This document shows, one piece after another, positions 61,409 to 64,000 of a stretch of 64,000 nucleotides of DNA. The stretch spans positions 124,001-188,000 of the forward strand of contig NZ_LZZT01000045.1 of assembly GCF_014170305.1 (NCBI RefSeq). Reading direction: 5' to 3'. The notes under the pieces were generated by a model. That model did no database searches. It was not told where the DNA came from and saw only the letters and a list, made by a program, of their open reading frames with translations. This stretch comes from Achromobacter sp. UMC71. Lineage in GTDB: Bacteria; Pseudomonadota; Gammaproteobacteria; Burkholderiales; Burkholderiaceae_B. The translations under genes were made by a program, and so were the position numbers. The stretch's first letter is position 1. Every line of letters starts with the position of its first letter.

Positions 61409-62512
61409 ATGGCCCGCATCGTTTCCGTCGACATCCTGCAGGTGGACCTGCAACCCAAGGTCAAGCGCACCGACGCCGTGCAAAGCTTCGAGCGCCAGGA
61501 AACCCCCATCGTGCGCATTACGGACGCCGACGGCGTCACTGGCACCGGCTACAGCTACACCATCGGCACCGGCGGCTCGTCGGTGGTGCGGCTGCTGGAC
61601 GATCACCTGGCGCCGCTGCTGCTCGGGCGCGACGCCGAGCACATCGAGCAGATCTGGCGCGACCTGATGTACCGGGTCCACGCCACTACCGTCGGCGCGC
61701 TGACGTCCATCGCCCTGGCCGCCATCGACACCGCCTTGTGGGACCTGCGGGCTCGCCGCGCCCGGCTGCCGCTGCACCAACTGGCGGGCGGCGCCAAGCC
61801 GGACATCCCGCTGTACTCCACCGAAGGCGGCTGGCTGCACCTGAGCGAAACACAGCTGGTGGAAGAAGCCCTGAAGGCGCGCGAGGCCGGTTTTGGCGGC
61901 GCCAAGATCAAGGTCGGCAAGTCCCACGTGGCCGAAGACGTGGCGCGGCTGGCGGCGGTGCGGGCCGCGGTGGGCCCGGGGTGGGACATCATGACGGACG
62001 CCAACCAGGGCTTCACGCTGCCGGAAGCCATCCGCCGGGCGCGCTGTTTCGAGCCGCTGGATCTGGCCTGGTTCGAAGAGCCGATCCACGCCGACGACGT
62101 GCAGGCGCATCGCCGCCTGAGCGAATCCACTACCTTGCCGGTCGCGGTCGGCGAATCGCTCTACAGCCTGTCGCAATTCAAGGACTACCTGCAAAGCGAT
62201 GCCTGCTCGATCGTGCAAGTGGACGTGGGCCGCATCGGCGGCATCACGCCGTGGTTGAAGGTGGCGCACATGGCCGAGGCCTACAACGTGCCGGTGTGCC
62301 CGCACTTCCTGATGGAAATCCACGTGGCCCTGTGCTGCGCGGTGCCCAATAGCCGCTGGCTGGAATACATCCCGCAGCTGGACATGGTGACCGAACGCGG
62401 CATGCGGATCGAGGCCGGCCGCGCGATCCCGTCGGACGAGCCTGGCCTGGGCATCGCCTGGGACTGGGACCGCATCGGCAAGCTGACGCTGCACCAAAGC
62501 CGCCACGGCTAA
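61409..62512 (+). CDS. Enolase-superfamily (mandelate racemase-like) acid-sugar dehydratase
   Basis: A 367-residue enzyme of the mandelate racemase/muconate lactonising group. The capping domain (~1-125) is followed by a beta-barrel with FGGAKIKVGK (KxK base), TDANQGF, WFEEPI, VAVGESLY (Mg ligands Asp, Glu, Glu) and CPHFLMEIHVAL (His, typical of the MR subgroup). It likely dehydrates a sugar acid; the exact substrate is unknown. Two different dehydratase families (UxaA and this) in one cluster suggest two stereoisomers or two substrates. Confidence 0.85.
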   Translation: MARIVSVDILQVDLQPKVKRTDAVQSFERQETPIVRITDADGVTGTGYSYTIGTGGSSVVRLLDDHLAPLLLGRDAEHIEQIWRDLMYRVHATTVGALTSIALAAIDTALWDLRARRARLPLHQLAGGAKPDIPLYSTEGGWLHLSETQLVEEALKAREAGFGGAKIKVGKSHVAEDVARLAAVRAAVGPGWDIMTDANQGFTLPEAIRRARCFEPLDLAWFEEPIHADDVQAHRRLSESTTLPVAVGESLYSLSQFKDYLQSDACSIVQVDVGRIGGITPWLKVAHMAEAYNVPVCPHFLMEIHVALCCAVPNSRWLEYIPQLDMVTERGMRIEAGRAIPSDEPGLGIAWDWDRIGKLTLHQSRHG

Positions 62513-64000
62513 GCGGCGGCCGCCGCGTCCTCCAGGATCATCTCGGCACCGCGCTCGGCCACCATCATCACCGCGGCCTGGGTATTGCCGGACACCATCT
62601 TCGGCATCACCGAGGCGTCCACCACCCGCAACCCGGACACGCCGTTGACCCGCAACCGCACGTCGGTCACGGCGGCGGCATCCGAGCCCATGCGGCAGGT
62701 GCCGATGGGGTGGTAGATGGTCTGGCCGTTGCGGCGGGCGAAATCCAGCCATTCTGCGTCGGTTTCCACCTTGGGCCCCGGGCTGAGTTCGGCTTCCACA
62801 TAGTGCTGCAGCGCCGGCCGCTGCACGATGCGGCGCGCCACCCGCATGCCGCCCACCAGGCTGTCGCGATCCACCTGGGCCGACAGAAAATTGGGGCGGA
62901 TCGACGGCCCGGCCAACGGGTCGGCCGATTTGATGTGGATGGAGCCCACCGACTCGGGCCGCAGTTGCGCCACGCCCAGCGTCATGCCCGGATGCCGGTC
63001 CAGGATGCGCTCGGCCGCGTTGGCATAGCTGGCATGCACGAAGAAATACTGCACGTCCGGCGCCGGCAGGTCCGGCGCGCTCTCGATAAAACCGTGCACC
63101 AGCCCCGTTCCCAGCGTCAGGATGCCCTTGCGCCGCGTGTAGTAGCGCGCCACCTGCCCTGCCAGCCGCCAGCCGCGCGACATCTCGTTCAGCGTGACCG
63201 TGTTCCTGACCCGCCAGTTCATGCGCGTGGCGAAGTGGTCGATGTAGTTCTCGCCCACCTGCGGCTGCGCATGCACCAACGGAATGCCAAAGGACTGCAG
63301 CAGCGCCGGGCTGCCCACGCCCGACAGTTCCAGCAGTTGAGGCGACTGCACCGCGCCCAGGCACAGCAGCGTCTCGCGCCGTGCCCGCACGGTGAATTCG
63401 CGGCCATTCTGGCGATACGCCACCCCCACGCAGCGTTTGCCCTCGAACAGCAGCCGCGTCACATGGGCGCCGCACTCCACCGTCAGATTCTTGCGGCCAG
63501 CGGCAGGCGCAAGATAGCCGTCCACCACGCTCCAGCGGCGGCCGCGGTGCTGCAGCACCTGGTAGTAGCCCACGCCGTCCTGCTTGCCGCCGTTGTAGTC
63601 CGGATTCAGCGGCAACCCGTCTTCCTGGGCGGCGCGCAGAAAAGCGTCGGACACCGGAAAGCGCTCGGCCACTTCCTCCAGGTGCATCGGCCCGCTCTTG
63701 CCGCGCGTGGCGTCGCCCGGTTCGTAGTGTTCGATCTTGCGAAACACGCGCTCGGCCTGGCCGTAGCCCCAGCCTGTCGCGCCTGCGGCCTCCCAGCCGT
63801 CATAGTCCGCGGGCTGGCCGCGCACATAGATCATGCCGTTGATCAGCGTCGAGCCGCCCACGCCCTTGCCGCGCGGCACGGCGATCGTGCGGCCGTACAC
63901 ATTGTCTTCCGGCTCGGTGGCAAAGCGCCAGTTGTAGTCCGGGTTCACCAGCAGCTTGGAAAAGCCCGCCGGAATGCCGATCCACATACTGCGCGCTTGA
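62509..64000 (-). CDS. GMC-family FAD oxidoreductase, partial at right edge
   Basis: At least 497 residues, N-terminus missing beyond the window. GRTIAVPRGKGVGGSTLINGMIYVRG is the conserved GMC region after the FAD nucleotide-binding fold. LCLGAVQSPQLLELSGVG follows (GMC signature 2). The C-terminal active-site region has TIYHPIGTCRMGSD (His) and VSGNTQAAVMMVAERGAEM. The GxGxxG motif lies past 64000. Choline dehydrogenase, alcohol/polyol oxidases and sugar-acid dehydrogenases belong here. Convergent with the enolase gene, overlapping by 4 nt at the stops. Confidence 0.85.
   Translation of the reverse strand, partial: QARSMWIGIPAGFSKLLVNPDYNWRFATEPEDNVYGRTIAVPRGKGVGGSTLINGMIYVRGQPADYDGWEAAGATGWGYGQAERVFRKIEHYEPGDATRGKSGPMHLEEVAERFPVSDAFLRAAQEDGLPLNPDYNGGKQDGVGYYQVLQHRGRRWSVVDGYLAPAAGRKNLTVECGAHVTRLLFEGKRCVGVAYRQNGREFTVRARRETLLCLGAVQSPQLLELSGVGSPALLQSFGIPLVHAQPQVGENYIDHFATRMNWRVRNTVTLNEMSRGWRLAGQVARYYTRRKGILTLGTGLVHGFIESAPDLPAPDVQYFFVHASYANAAERILDRHPGMTLGVAQLRPESVGSIHIKSADPLAGPSIRPNFLSAQVDRDSLVGGMRVARRIVQRPALQHYVEAELSPGPKVETDAEWLDFARRNGQTIYHPIGTCRMGSDAAAVTDVRLRVNGVSGLRVVDASVMPKMVSGNTQAAVMMVAERGAEMILEDAAAAA

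Overview
The window is high-GC proteobacterial chromosome. Its gene content (MocR, IclR and LysR regulators, TRAP and PAAT transporters, a FecI/FecR/STN-receptor unit, three DUF1254 proteins, NHEJ ligase plus Ku) best fits the Alcaligenaceae, i.e. Achromobacter or Bordetella-like Burkholderiales. That placement is inference from gene families, not from a database match.

Region 1 (1-13.9 kb) is accessory DNA. By eye it is less GC-rich over its first ~6.8 kb. It holds broken genes (HAD hydrolase, phosphatase-like, LysR), a REP-like hairpin and an inverted-repeat cluster. Its core is a minus-strand locus in the order HTH protein, two tRNA-like RNAs, OLD/TOPRIM nuclease, UvrD-like helicase. The last two look like a Gabija GajA/GajB pair. 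The two tRNA-like RNAs (5179-5302 and 5341-5462) are the most unusual objects in the window. Each keeps a 7-bp acceptor stem, D arm, 4-nt variable region and canonical T arm, but the anticodon loop is replaced by a ~57-59 nt three-way junction with two extra hairpins. One of those hairpins carries a compensatory base change between the copies. Next come a GntR/TauE/DUF1634 operon, a lipoprotein and two DUF1254 genes. A second decayed copy of the same HAD segment lies at 13.8 kb.

Region 2 (14-31.9 kb) is ordinary metabolic chromosome: a periplasmic asparaginase, ion transport, and a LysR/MFS pair. It also contains a LacI-TRAP-VOC-RuBisCO-like-DUF1537 kinase cluster that suggests catabolism of an apionate-like branched sugar acid. 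A third DUF1254 protein, an amino acid permease and a Phd/zeta-type toxin-antitoxin pair follow.

Region 3 (31.9-46.5 kb) holds a membrane-anchored malate:quinone oxidoreductase, the LigD/Ku NHEJ operon, an AraC regulator, and a MocR-controlled module. That module is an M20 deacylase, an APH-fold kinase, a class III PLP enzyme and an MHS transporter. It resembles the hydroxylysine kinase plus phospholyase pair, and its two promoters share a TGGCTAT motif.

Region 4 (46.5-54 kb) is iron uptake: FecI sigma factor, FecR and an STN-containing siderophore receptor, then a second siderophore receptor with a palindromic promoter element. A HipA remnant lies between the two receptors.

Region 5 (54-64 kb) is a sugar-acid type catabolic cluster around a divergent promoter. 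An IclR regulator, FAH-family hydrolase and SDR lie on the minus strand. A split UxaA-family dehydratase, a PAAT ABC transporter and an enolase-superfamily dehydratase lie on the plus strand. A GMC oxidoreductase runs off the right edge.
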